Below are positions 1 to 24,600 of a stretch of 64,000 nt of DNA, one piece after another (position 1 is the first letter of the stretch; each line of letters opens with the position of its first letter). This DNA is from Lepturacanthus savala (taxonomy: Eukaryota; Chordata; Actinopteri; Scombriformes; Trichiuridae), in NCBI GenBank assembly GCA_030544235.1, contig CM060464.1, positions 21,489,152-21,553,151 on the forward strand, written 5' to 3'. Both the position numbers and the translations under genes were made by a program. The notes below the pieces were generated by a model. The model made no database searches, was not told the DNA's origin, and saw only the letters and a program-made list of their open reading frames with translations.

Positions 1-80
1 GATCTGTTTATGCTTTACTTACAACTGTTTTGTGGTTGTCCCTCAGCTGAATAACAGATTGACACAGTCAGTGTTCTCAC

Positions 81-11374
<11,294 letters not shown>

Positions 11375-11403
11375 GATGCTGGATGGTGAGGTTTAAGGCA
11401 GAG

Positions 11404-11446
<43 letters not shown>

Positions 11447-13311
11447 ATGGGTGTAGGACAGAAGTGGTTGTGGTAGGGTGTGGTGTGTGGTGTGTTACAG
11501 GAAGGAGTGTGCGGAGGGATGCTGGCCAGGAGGGGACCTAGAGAGAGACAAAGAGAGAGAGAGAGAAATCAACTAAGTGATCACATTACATTTGAGCTGC
11601 AACAATTAGTCGATTAATCAAACTCTTAGATTATTTACCAACTTACCAATATATTAAACTGTTAAAACCTAAAACATCTTGATACGGGGGCGGCATCGAG
11701 TTTTATTCATATATTTCATGAGAAAACCTCAGCTACAACACTGAAGTATTTTATCTGTAGTAAAACACACTGTTAAGATTACAGCATCAATATCCACATC
11801 AACAATAAAAAAAATAGTTTAATATATTATCAGTAGTAGGGCTGCAACTAACAACTATTTTGATATATTAATGTAGTTGTCAGATGTTTTTGTGAATATT
11901 TAATCTCCTTTTCAAACATCTTGCAGAACATGTTCTTCATGTTTTTTTGATGATCCTCAGTGTGATTTCTATGATTTTCTCTTTTATGATTTTTTTCCTT
12001 GAACTTTTGTTATTGAACTTTACAATGCAGAAAACTTTTTCAAGTTTTTTTTCCTGATTTGGGTCATTTTGGTCTTGTTTTATGTTTAAAATGTTTTAAA
12101 CATAAAACATGTTTTTATCTGTAGTATAACATTTTTTTTACTATATTCAACCTATTTTCTCAGTAAAAGCAACACTTGTGTAGACACTTAGACATGTAGA
12201 CATGTTGTAATTTCCTTTTGATACCAGGTTTAAGTACATAACCCTTGTGGTTGTAGAGATATTCCTTATTAATTATCATTTTGAGCAGGAAATCTGAAGA
12301 AGAAGCCTGAGTTTTAAGTGATTAATCAAATTGACTAATCTAACTTCTTAAGAAGAAAACTCCAGCTCCTGAAATTTGATTATTTTCTCGTTTCTTTTGT
12401 CTTCTAAAATAAACTGATGATCTGTCTGGACAAAATATATGTTTTAGGTTGAGGAGATATTGCCTTATCTAGCTGGGCAGACAGTTTGTGATTTATCTTC
12501 ATCTTTTGGAAGACATCTGTCTGTGTTGACTTCAGCTGCCAACACAACACAATCAATGTTAATGGCATTTTATTTGCTCAAAGCATTGAAATGTGACATT
12601 GGAAATATTAACAGCAACTTTTTTTTCTTTGCAAGAATCAGTGTTCTGGTTTCCTGGGATGATTCCAACAGATGTTAATTACAGCAAAAACACTTTGAGG
12701 AAACTGGGACAAAGTGTGCTACACATTATAATTATTTCAGGTGCGAGACCAAAAAAAAAAAGTTTAGCTAAGCTCCCAATAAATGATGGTATTCTCCCTT
12801 ATTTTTGAGAAAGTGATGTTTCAATCTAGAAGATTTTCGTCAACATTGCCTCGTCAAAATAGAAAGCAACATTATATATTGGGAGCTTAACAGCTCAAAG
12901 AACCACCAGAATCAAAATGACCAGCATCAACCACATTACGTCATTATGCAGAGTGAGTAAGCAGCAGATATTTTAACAACATAAATGCTCCAACATCTTG
13001 ACAGACAGAAGATATTAAAGTACAATAGCCGACAGCCTTTTGGGTGGAGTTCACGTTGTCAGAATACCTCAAACACAACAACAGACACAATGCTTTCCTC
13101 ACATTACTCATCTTAAAATTCATGTCCACAGGCTTTTAAAATATTGAATCCATCACTGGATAATAAATACAGCTTATCTGCTGCTGAGGCAGAATAATAA
13201 CAGCCTCTATTGTTCAGCTGTGGCTCACGGCTCTATAATTAGATCACGTGTCATATATTTAACAGATTTTCCCTGGAATTGTTCACCAGGTGTCAGGTCT
13301 CAGTTTCCCAT

Positions 13312-13379
<68 letters not shown>
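13312..13379. repeat. (GT)n microsatellite
   Basis: About 33 GT units in the first acsl intron. Confidence 0.97.
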
Positions 13380-13380
<1 letters not shown>

Positions 13381-13789
13381 CACAAGTAGGGACTGAGCTT
13401 TTAGTGTTGTCAGACACACAGGTGGAGCTACAGTCTAGATGAATGGATATGATGTAAACAGATTAATCTTTTAGTGAAAACAGTGACCGCAAGGTCACCT
13501 GCAGCTGAAACCTGAAGATGAGTTTGAGTTTCATTCACCATCCATGTCTGAAAAAAAAACATGTCTGACATTTCTTTTTTGTGATTTGCTTTTAGATAAC
13601 ATAATCAATGACACTTTGGCACATTTGCGTGCTTACATGTTTGTTTAAAATAGTTATGGTTATTGTGCTTTCTTCAATTCTAGAGAGATGTATAAAAAGC
13701 TAACAACATGGAAATGCAACATTAAAATAATAAAGTACAGTGTAACTGTGTAAAAGTAGCTATTTTCATTGTAAATACTAATCACCAGC

Positions 13790-14120
13790 TATTGTGATAA
13801 TTGATATGAGTCACTCTTTTTAAGGAGAAAATGTCCACATTCTCTGGTTCCAGCTTCTCTTCTCTGATTACTTTCTGGTTTCTTTAGGCTTCTATAATAG
13901 TAAACTGATAATCTTTGGGTTGTGAACTGTTGGTTTGAACAAAATAAAATTGTAGTTTGCATCTTCAGCTTAGGGAAATGATGGTCAACATTGTACACAA
14001 TTTCATGAACCAAACAAATCAATTATTCATTCATTAACTGAGAGATTGATCAAAATAGAAGTTAATTGTGGCTTTAAGAAGGATGAAGTCTTCTTAAAGC
14101 CACAATTAACTTCATTTTGA
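13790..14120. mobile_element. Palindromic MITE copy with a duplicated, inverted end
   Basis: Carries the family core CTTTAGGCTTCTATAATAG. Its right end is copied as an inverted repeat, giving the 30-bp hairpin at 14051-14119. Confidence 0.6.
14051..14119. repeat. Long inverted repeat, 30-bp stem with 8-nt loop
   Basis: Arms 14058-14081 and 14090-14113 are perfect complements (24 bp, GAAGTTAATTGTGGCTTTAA...). The pairing extends 6 bp further past a single bulged A. The loop is GATGAAGT. Confidence 0.9.
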
Positions 14121-14899
14121 GCAGGAAATCTGAAGAAGAAGCCGGAGTTGGACACTGTTTTAGGCTTAATGGACACTGATTTAGGCTTAATGCATAAGTC
14201 AAGCATTTGGAGTAAATTGGGAAAATAATTTTTCTATTCTATTAAATTCTATTTTATAAGCAAAGCAAATAGCCGTTGCTTGTCAAATTGATAATACAAA
14301 TCATGAAATAGTTTTACAAAAGTAAAGTGTTCTACCTCCTATAGGAGAGTTCAACAATATTACCAGACACAAGACCCATTGGAGCCTTAAAAATGACTAA
14401 AAAAAAAAAATGAAATGACTAAAAATTGTAGAAGCCATTCTCAGCCAGTGTAGGAATGCAGATTGGTGATATTTCCTAGCAGAAGAAACGTGGACGACCT
14501 GAAAGTATTCCTTTCTAATCTCTATGTAGCAGCTTAGCATCTTTTCAGGATATTTAACACTTCTCACTGTAAAGTCTTGTGTTAAAACACATTACGAGGT
14601 AACTCAACTACTGGATTTCACTGCACATAAAGTGTTCTTAAAGACATTTTTGTTTTGAATTCAGAATAATCATTGCAATTCTAACTATTAATTTGACTCT
14701 ATGTAATCACCACAAATCCAACAACAAGAAGATAATAGCAAGTCCACCATGAATATGCTTCAAAAGCTGATGATAAATTACAACTCTACAGCCTCTAAGC
14801 TAAAAACATCTGCACAGGATGAGTCTTGTATACACAGAAGGTTGCCTTCTGTCTCTAGAAGCACAAAAGTAGGTCCTATTGGATTTATTCGCCACTCAC

Positions 14900-15092
14900 C
14901 TCTAACAAAAGGATTTTCCTTTTTCAGCCTGACAGCAGCAGGACAGAAACTGCTGTTGTTTTCTGCTGCTACGGCAACCGCCACAGGTTCTGCCCTCAGG
15001 AGGAGGATGCGCTGATATACGACATGCAAAACACATGCAGCACGGGTTGTTGTAACAAAGTGATGTGTTACTTTAACTAATCTACCGATCAA
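14900..15092 (-). other. Possible alternative 5' exon or promoter of acsl
   Basis: A TTAGAG/GTGAGTGG donor on the minus strand at 14900 is preceded by ~190 bp that is more GC-rich than its surroundings and contains CpGs. No protein similarity is apparent in the open frame across it. ACSL genes in mammals use several alternative first exons, so this is a candidate only. Confidence 0.2.
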
Positions 15093-15654
15093 AGGTCACG
15101 CTGCTTCCAGGGAGGTCTCCGATCCTCTGCTTGTGTCAAGACAACCGGCCGGTAGTCTCCATGCAAAGTGTCAGCGGGTCTGTGATTAATTTGATAACAG
15201 TGTTTTGTGGAATATGAGATTTTATTATGCATTGACAAACCTTGTTTTAGGTTACACATGTGTATCATGTGACTATATCAAGCACATCCTCCCCGATTAA
15301 GTTCCTTTCAAAGCCAAAGGGTTCCAGTAGTTAATGGCCACCCTTCACCTATCCCCCAGTGACCTATGACCTCTGCGGGGTCAGCTCAGATTATTAGACT
15401 GCTGATCGCTGCAGAATAGATAGGCAGCAGCCGACCTGTTGGCAGTGACTTGTAAAATACTTGTTTTCTTCATGTTGGGTCTGCAGAAACTCAGTTTGTG
15501 CTGTAACTACATGATCAGTTACGTAAACTGTGAGAATGCAGATTCTCAAAATTGGTTTTAACATGAAATAACATAAGGCACAAGGACATTTATATATGTT
15601 TGATCTTTATCAATCAGCTGAAATAAAGGGGGGAAAAAAGGGGAAAAGGTTTCC

Positions 15655-15685
15655 TGCTCCTGAGGGCCACAAACCCTCAGGAGCA
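15655..15685. repeat. Perfect 12-bp hairpin
   Basis: TGCTCCTGAGGG, then loop CCACAAA, then CCCTCAGGAGCA. Isolated in the first acsl intron; no terminator role is expected in a nuclear gene. Confidence 0.85.
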
Positions 15686-17542
15686 ATGAAGAGCCAACTG
15701 TGTCTCAAAATGCTCGAAAATAAGTGCACTGCTAAAAGACATTAAAACACAAACACTAAAACCTTGCAGAGAAGCCGTGTGTCATAATCTTGTCTCAAAG
15801 GGAAACGTATTATAAGTTAAACATTGTCGAAGTTATGAAACCTGAACTGAATGCCTGGAGAAAATAACCACAATAAGTCCAAAATTCAGCCCCAGCAGCA
15901 GACAAAGAGGTTGATCATCTTAATAAAAAAAAAAAACAGTTGAATGTAGGTTTATATTACACTTTATTTGCTATTTGATTAATGATTGACTCTTTGATTC
16001 AATGATTAATCCAATGTCAAGGGAAATATGTTAAAAAGCCAAAGGAGGAAGCAGCCTTTTTTTTCTTTTTAACCTCAAACCATGAGTGAAACTATTGTTT
16101 ATATTGAACTATTTTTATTCTGTATTGATAATGTGGATATATATATATATATATATATATATCACAAACAATTTTATATAAAGAGTTTTTTTGAATATGG
16201 CCTAGCCCTAATTTATATTAGAACATTTGAGAAACTTAAAAGGAGGGGATGCATTCAGCAGAGCAACTGCCAAGATTTACCGCGTTATCTCACCCAACAA
16301 GATTGAGACGTACGCTGAATGAAATTCTCTTAGTAACCACAAATGTGTTGGTGACGTTGACTCAAATTGATTATTCCATTATTAAAATAGTTGCCAATTA
16401 ATGTAATAGTTGGCAAATAATTCATTATTGCAGATCTATATAGAGAGAGGCAACTCCATGCCAGTTGACCTACTGTGTTGTCAACACAGCTCAGCAAATA
16501 AAAGTAATAAGTGATTTATAGGAACTTCTGTACACACAACACATTGATTAACACAATTAATTGATTAGTGTGCAATTAGTGAGTGTCTATTATTCTCTAT
16601 CCCTGTGGTAGCTGTAGCACATGCTACCTTATTATAAGGGATACTAAGCTTATAGAGCCTGAGGAAGGGGTGGGGGTGGGGGTCTGCAGCATGAAGGGAC
16701 AGAGGGAGGAGGCATGAAGGAGGAACCAATGAAAGTAGGGTGGGTTCATGGATGCCAGCCAATCAGAGACCAGTCACCTTTCACCTCAAAACCTGCACTT
16801 ATCAATACCCAGTGAAATGTGCCCCCCAAAAAATGTGGCTGGGTATTGATACTTTTCCGACTGGAGACGCTGCGTAAGGACTGTTGTTTTTACGTAAGTT
16901 ATTAAGTTATCAAAGTGATTGATGCGTTCACGCACACCACACACACACGCGGGCGCGCAAACATTGTCGTTAATGTGCAACATGTCAGGAAAGTTAGACT
17001 TTAATCTACCAGTGACTGGACCTGCAGGTATTTAATTAAATATTTAACCTGCAAACTAGCATTCATAACAAACTAATGTACGCTTTGTTCATATACAATT
17101 AAAGCTCTATATTAATGAGAATGGGAAGCACTTAGTGCCATTCCCATAGACAGTCCCATATATAACATGTTATAGACATATATTACGTACAATGAGCCCG
17201 GAGCCAGCGGCGAGAACAGAAAGAATAACGAGCGGGAGCAGCCCACGGAATCTATTAATTGATTTATTAAAAGCAGGTGCGAAAAAGCAATTAGGACACG
17301 CTCTGTGAAGTTGTTTTCATTCACAACTCTGTGTTCGCGGGTTCGTTTATTAACAGGTTAAAGTTGTTAGATTGACAGGTATTTCCAGCTCGACCTTTCC
17401 CTCAAAAACCTGTTACCTTGCTGTGATTTTCTTTCTGCTAAAAAAGTGAATGAACGCACTAGCATGTGGCGTAATGAGTCTCATTTGAGTGAGTGGTTGT
17501 AAAGTAGCTAACAACAATCATGTTGAGTGAAGTGCTCCCCAC

Positions 17543-17605
17543 CTGTTAGCGGCAGCTCTCTCCCGGCTTCTTTCTCCTGAACACAATAGTAGCACGCGAC
17601 TGTTA
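17543..17605 (-). other. acsl 5' non-coding exon and promoter (predicted)
   Basis: On the minus strand a CTAACAG/GTGGGG donor ends at 17543. Just upstream (17591-17630) is a CpG-containing stretch with an ETS-type ACTTCCGG at 17615-17622. This would be the first untranslated exon, joined across a ~6 kb intron to the exon beginning at 11537, whose acceptor has a long CT-rich tract. The upper boundary, i.e. the start site, is a guess; transcript data are absent. Confidence 0.4.
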
Positions 17606-17629
17606 AAAACTACAACTTCCGGCCACGCG

Positions 17630-19359
17630 TTTCAAAGTAAAAGCCCAACTATTTACCCGTATTATTAAAGGGGTATAGATAGATAAAGATCCACTAAGAA
17701 CCTTTTTCATCTAAATAACGTGTTAATGAAGGAAGAGTTTTTCAAGGATGGCAGGTGTGCAGGAAGCTCAGTATTAATGTACTGATGCAGCTAAATATTT
17801 TGTTTTTATACCTGTAATAATTTTACTTTTTGTAAACTTGGTAAAATACAACACGTCTCTTCAAAGTAAGATTTACATGAAATGACCCTATTTTACAACT
17901 GCTTACAGGACCTTACTGTGCATCGTGGATTTACATGAATGGAAACATAATCAATCTTCATACCTGACACAAACATTCTCATAATTACGCACAATAAAGA
18001 CAATGTAAAAGCAATTAGGGGACAATGATACAAGCCATCAAATCCATCAGTTTGTAATAATGTAGTGAATTTAATTTTCATCATATGTACATTGTATGAT
18101 ATAAGATCCAACAGTGCAATAATGAGAACAGGATTCAGGCATCACAATTATAACGTCTCTTTAAGCTTCTCCTCTGTGTTGAAGTTTTTAAACACAGCAA
18201 AACAGATTGGTGCATTCATGAATCTGTCAGTCATAAACAATTTTATTAGTTTAAAACCAGACAACATCCTCAGAACAGTGAGAAATTCACCTTTGAGTAT
18301 ATTACTGATTTAAATATTTACAATGGCTTTGCTTTTCCATTAGATTGATGTCAGCTGTGTTGACTGTTAAAATATTTAATGAAAACATAATAATTGACTA
18401 TCTTCTTGGATTTGAAAGGTGCTAGAAGAATAGAATGAATGTTGTGACTGAAAATATATGAAATTTATCTAAAAAAAAAAATGATGACAAAACAAAAAAA
18501 GGCAAATGAACATTTTCAAAATAACACACAACTGCATTATAAACAGTGAGGACATAAATGATGCAGTACAACACAGAATTCATAAATAACTGTTAATATT
18601 CACAGGTCAGTCAAGACTAAAATAAACAAGGTACAGATATAATTTACGAACCAACATAATGAAAAAACTAAAACCACAGATAGAACAAACATTAACTGTT
18701 AACTGTACTGCTCCTGATTTAGAATGGTTACCTTTACTAGAAGATGTAAATATTAAATGTGTGAAAACTTTAAACATAATTTAAAACATAATTAAATTCA
18801 GATATGTCATAAACTTGCTTCAAAAGTGTCTTACAAGGCATCTTGGACTTTTAAAAAAACATTTAAATACAAATCCATTTGTTCCAGTGATAAAATAAAT
18901 AAATACACTTCAAAATGCATTGAAACATTCAACACATACTGATCAAAGGCTCTGTGAAATTGAAACCAATGAGACTATATTGCATTGCCAGTTGAAGCAG
19001 TCCTAAATTTTTAAGAGGGAGAGCAGTAATTGACTTTTACAGTTCTATAGGTCAGATGGATATAATTGTTACAGGAGTAAAACTTCAATACTGAAAGACT
19101 ACAAGGGTTTCATTCTGTTTTTGTGTCCTGCAAGAAGCACTTTGTGGTATATTATTTAACAAATATGAAATATATTTGACTTTTCCATTCTCTCTCTCCA
19201 AGTTTCTCTCTCTTCAGTAGTTTCATCTCATATGTGCATTATTTTTTTTTTTTACAAACCATCTGTCTTGACATTGCTTTTGAGTACTTTTTTGTCTTCA
19301 GACAATGGAGTAAAACCAAAAAAAACAAATGAAGTGCTTCCTGGTTGAATGTGTGGAGG
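17630..19359 (-). other. acsl-st3gal5 spacer and st3gal5 3' UTR
   Basis: AT-rich sequence without coding exons between the acsl promoter and the st3gal5 stop codon. On the minus strand AATAAA occurs at 18247-18242, ~1.1 kb past the st3gal5 stop, which would make a 3' UTR of ~1.1 kb. No better signal was found closer to the stop. The two genes are tandem, with at most ~0.7 kb between them. Confidence 0.35.
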
Positions 19360-21628
19360 TCAGCTGGGGCAGAAGGAGCAGTGAACCCCCCCCGTCAGGT
19401 CAGTGATGGCTCCCTCCGTGACGAGGCTCTGCAGCAGCTCCGTCTCCCTGTTCACGTTGTGCATCTTCTGCTGCAGCATGAAGCTCATGGGCAGGTGGTC
19501 GTAGTAGTGCAGTGGCGCCCCCTCCTGGGAGAGGTTGTACCCGAAGCCCGCCAGGCTCACCTCGTCACACAGCAGACTGGCTAAGTTCAGTGCAGTGACG
19601 CCCAGGGTGGGCACGTTCTGCACAAAGAGACCCACATGCATCGTTTTAACAGCTATTAAAGTTCTGATAGAAATATATAAATAATAGACCATTTCTACTT
19701 CTTGTTCCAGTTAATTATGTTTCCAGATTTAAGGCATTTTAAACTTAATTTTAAACAATTTCACATATTATTAATGCCAATTTGTCTGTCATCTTTTTTA
19801 CCATCATATTGCTATGTGCTGTTGATAGATATACTAATTTAGCTCAGAATATGTAATTATAGGTGACAGGAGAAAATAAATCAAGGCTATAGCATGATGT
19901 AGACGTTAAGTTATTTAACAGGGTATTTTTCATATTTTAGATATTTTATTATATTTTGTATTTTTCAGTACATTGAAGGAAGAAATCTTAAGTGGAAATA
20001 TCTTGTATTTAGTATGATTAGTCCAATATTGAGTTGAATTATCTTGAATTTTCTCATTCCTTCAGCAGATATTTTTACTGATTTCCGATGATAAAAGAAT
20101 TATAGAAAGATAAAAAGGCAATTTAATCTTATTTTACAAAAAACAAGGCTAAATTGACCAAAATCTATAACAAAGAAAGAAGAAAAAAACTGAAATAAGC
20201 AAAATTATCTGCCAATGAAATAAAATATTTCAAGAAAATTATAGTTAATATTGGATTAATTGTACCAAAAACAGGAAATATTCACTCGTTAAGATTTTAC
20301 TTTTTTTGCAGTGTACTCCATGTTTATTCCAGTCTATGTTAAAGGCTGAGAATTGAATATTTATATTGCCAGGGTCGTCATTACTTCACAGTTTCCTGAG
20401 CTCAATCCTCCAGTATGAAAACACATGCTGTGAAGTAGCAAGGTGAAATGTACTTGTTTCATTTCTGTCAGGACTGCAGTGATCAAACCAAACACAGGGA
20501 GGAGCCACTGCTACACACAGACTGCAGACAGTGGCATGTGATTTACCTCGTGTCATCAGACTCTCTACTGTCTGCCTGAGAGCCTGGTGTCTATTTCCTG
20601 TTCAGTTTCAGTCACTCATCTTTATTCGTCACATGATCACAGTGTGATGCGTTTGCGTTGGTTTCTTCAATTGTGCAGTCAAAAAAATGTGACAATAATT
20701 AATTAGTGAAGTTACCCAGCATTAATAAATGTGAAATCGGAGGTGGCGAAGGTGGGATGGAACAGTTTAGTCCTGTTTACGATGCAGTGTTTTTTTCAGC
20801 AGTAATGGCTGGTTGATTCATTGAGCAGAGCCTGGTTGCAGCTCTAGTGATGGCATTACATTTTTAAACAGGCAACAATACGGACACAGATCAGCAAGAA
20901 GGGAAACACATTTGTGTATAGAGCTGCAACGATGAGTCGATTGATTGATTAGTTGCCAAATACTACTATTTTTGATAATCGATTAATCAATTTGAGTCAT
21001 TTTTAAGAAGAAAATTCTATGGTTCCAGCTTCTCAAATCTGATTATTTTCTGTTTTTTTTAATCTTCTATAATAGTGTACTGATGATCGTCGGGATGTGG
21101 ACTTTCTACATCTTTTTATGTACTAAACAATTAATCATTTCATTAACTGATAGATTAATCAACTATCAGTTAATAAGAGTTAATTGCAGTCCTATAGGTG
21201 TATGCTTAAAGTATGTATACATGTATGTAAATCCACAATGATGATGTCTCTCTACACAACATACATTTGCAGTTTTAGTGTGTCCTATTTTAATTATTTT
21301 CATATATTTTAGTGATTAATTTGGTTGATGTAACCACAAAGAATAAACTGTAAGTAACTACTGTATCGATCTAATAACCTCTGTCTATCAATAACTATCC
21401 TTTATAATAAACTACATTTTATTATGTGTCATTAAGCTGTGGCTGTGGAGAACAGAGTGTGTGTATTACCTGGTCCCAGCCCCACAGCCGTTTAGTAGGA
21501 GGCATATACTTGAGCAGGTCCAATGCGGTCTCTCTGATGACGTACGGGTTCAGGAGTCTAAACCTGCTGCGGTCCAGAGGAATCTCATCCGGGACCTTTT
21601 GCCAGAAGAAGAGCCAGTCCCACAGAGG
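19360..21628 (-). CDS. st3gal5 exons 7-8: sialylmotifs S, III and VS
   Basis: Exon 21470-21628 encodes PLWDWLFFWQKVPDEIPL and the start of motif S (LLNPYVIRETALDLL). Exon 19360-19617 continues with NVPTLGVTALNLASLLCDEV, FGYNLSQEGAPLHYYDHLP, and the catalytic-site HNVNRETELL. The stop codon TGA is at 19362-19360. Both exons keep phase 0. Confidence 0.95.
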
Positions 21629-24600
21629 CTGCAACACGAAGCACAGATGAGTCATAGCTCAGGACAGGACAGACAGGATTCTTAATATGAAAACTACCAT
21701 TATCATGATGTAGAGGTATGGTTACATAAACACACTTCTGTGAGGGAATCAAGATTAAAAACAGGTTTGCTGATCTGTTTTTGCAACTCAACATGTGCAT
21801 ATTTTTGGAAAAGGAGTAAGATTAAGTCTGCAGTGTAGTTTTTTTTCTGAATTTTAAGAGGAATTTGATGTCCTCTTCCTCTTTTTCCTTCTCTTTACAC
21901 AAATTGTGGTGGCTTGTAAATATTTCTACTGTATTTTATGAATCCTATTATTTAGATCTGTCTCTTTATTACAAGCCCTTAGGGAATAATGAGTGGATGT
22001 TGTGAGTAGTCTGGTCTAACCGTGGTTAGTCTGGTCAAACGTCGTAGGAATAAGCTTGTTTTTAGCCGACTATTCCAGTCGTTACTCTCCCTGTTTACAA
22101 TAACTGCGTGCTACGGTTTTCAAAATCCCACTACAACAACAAGAAGAACCTCTGACCTAAATAATGTTTGTCTTCAATAAAAGTTCTACACATAGTTGAC
22201 CCACAGTATGTCTTTTCTGTTTTATGTGGTGTTTTCAATCACTGTGAATTTGTCATTTTAATTCCAGGGCTTTAACAAGTTTTACCCCCTGACACTATTT
22301 TAGAAGAACGCTGTTGAATCCTGGGTTCAGCCCCACCCAAGATGATTGTGATTGTTTAAAATGCAAATAAGCCAGAGTGTTTGTTCCATCCCCAGCACAA
22401 AGACCAGACTATTAATATAGTCTAGTATAACCTGGCTATGCCAGACTACACAGGTGGACTAGACACTAAACTACATGTGGTAAACCACAAAAAGACAGAC
22501 AGCTGCTGTTTTCACTGTGTGAACTCTGTGTGTATTTCTAACAAACTACAGCTGCAAGAAACAGGAAAATGCCACACATAACTGTTTATTTTTGAGTTTT
22601 AGTAGTTTCTTTCAATTCCACGTGTTCCAAATTCAGATAAGTTTTTCAAATGCTTCTATTTTTCTTGAGATTGTATTTCTCTTATTGAAGATGATTTGTT
22701 TTCTACTGAGAGTGTATGAGCATAACAGTTTAATCCCCCAACTATTGTTGCTTTGCCTGGTTCATTTATCGGCCATTCGCTGATAAAGGTGCAAGATTTT
22801 GTCTGATGAAGTCAAACCTCCTTATGTCACAAAGTTTGTTCATTTATCTATCAATACAAAAACTGTATTCATAATAAACTCTATTTGTGTAGCACCTTTC
22901 ACACAGAAAGGTCAACTTATGTAAGGGTTTAACTGATAAACGGTAAGTTTCTGATGGCCAAAACCATAGCTGAAATTTTCAGAATGAAACTGCCCATTGT
23001 TGAGTTTCTGCTGATCAGTGATATATTTAAATGTGAAAATGTTCATATCAAAACAACTTAATAATACAGTGCTGCTCTGAGTGGAAATAATACTTAACCT
23101 GTAAATATAACATAATAATGACAAACACTGTTATATATTTGGTTTCGAATGATGCAATATAATGACTCTGATTGTGGAATTAGTACAACAAAAGTTGAGT
23201 TTACATCCATCTATTCTTATTCGCATTTGCAAAAATTGAAATTAAATACTTGGATGGAAATGCCTGAAATTAATCATATCATATCACTAATTAATTATGA
23301 CTGATCCAGGTGTGACGTCATGGTATGTTACGTCGTGTGACATTACAATACACTGTAGTTAAAGAGGTAGACCTCCGAGGGAGGTCGAAGAAACAGAAGC
23401 AGTTAAAAAAGAACGAATTTCAGCTAATTAGTGTCAACAGCTTCCTGGCAAATAGAAGAGTTTAAACAACACTGTTGTCATGGAGACATTTGCGTTCTCT
23501 TATGACGAATAAGATAATTAAATAATGCAGTATAATGTCTCAGATTGTCTTCTTGTGAAGTCAGTACACACACACACAAACACACACACAAACACCACTA
23601 CTCACCACAGCTTGTTTGTTGATCATAGCAGAGGTCCAGCTGATGTCTCCAGCTTTATAAACCACAGCTACAAACAGAGTTTGTGTGTCTGTGTCGACCC
23701 AGTGGAGCGGCGTTCCCTCTGGGTAACTCATCCTGATGCTGGTTCGATTCCCCACATCAGTACTGAACTCTCCCAGAGGACCACTGTTTAACCTGGGGAG
23801 GCACACAGTCCCCCAGTTAAAGCTTTCCTGGTTATACACATCTGTCAATAATGACACTTTGAACATTTTAAATATAATGTATGTTTTCTATGATGTAAAT
23901 GTAAAATACATGTATAATGCACATACAGATAAAAAGACATGTGCTGTTACAACTTAAGAATAAAATTCATTAAATGAGTTAATTTTATCATTTGTTTAAA
24001 CAGCTAATAAGAAATAAAGTTGTGGACTCAAGCTGTTTATGGGCTGATACAGTATATGTCACATGAATTTTAATATCTTAAATTAAATAATTGTATTAAA
24101 AATTGAATCTGAATAGTATCATTTGAAATTGAATTCTTCATTTGAAACTGAATATAATAATATACATCTGAATTTATTTTCTCTGAAACTGTTTATACTT
24201 TCATTCAACTGTCATTATTTGAATTATTTTTTTTAAGTTCACAATTTAATTATAGTTTGATAAAATGCGGGTCAGGTCAAGGTCAAATGTGAATCAGTAA
24301 AATAATTAGGCAAGTAGGCAATTTAAATGTGGTAATCAGCATTGTGGGTTCATTTTACCTGATGATTGTGTCAAACCGGTCGATCAGTGAGCCCAGTTCT
24401 AGGCCTCTGAGGATGCCTCCGTTTCCGATGACCACACAGCGGCGACACTTATCTGTCTGTTCCAGCTGGGGCACAGATTCTATATCCGGCAGCTTGAAAG
24501 GAAAAAAAAAATCACGGATCGTTAGGTTTACAGACGCCCACAGACTGGAGATTGACCATCTGGTGCAGACAGAATAACTTGGTGGAATAGAATAACTAAG

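Larger units (their letters stand above)
11538..17542 (-). other. acsl first intron (5' UTR intron), no other gene seen
   Basis: Six kilobases with no convincing coding exon. It holds fragments of the recurrent palindromic MITE (11591-11650, 11837-12440, 13790-14120, 16360-16440), a GT repeat (13312-13379), a TA repeat (16137-16162), a long perfect hairpin (14051-14119), a short one (15655-15685) and a CpG-containing stretch with a possible alternative first-exon donor at 14900. Confidence 0.5.

Noticed and set aside
14749..15092. Overlapping 88- and 104-codon frames on opposite strands
   Set aside because: No homology, no Kozak or splice support; treated only as a possible 5' UTR or promoter stretch.
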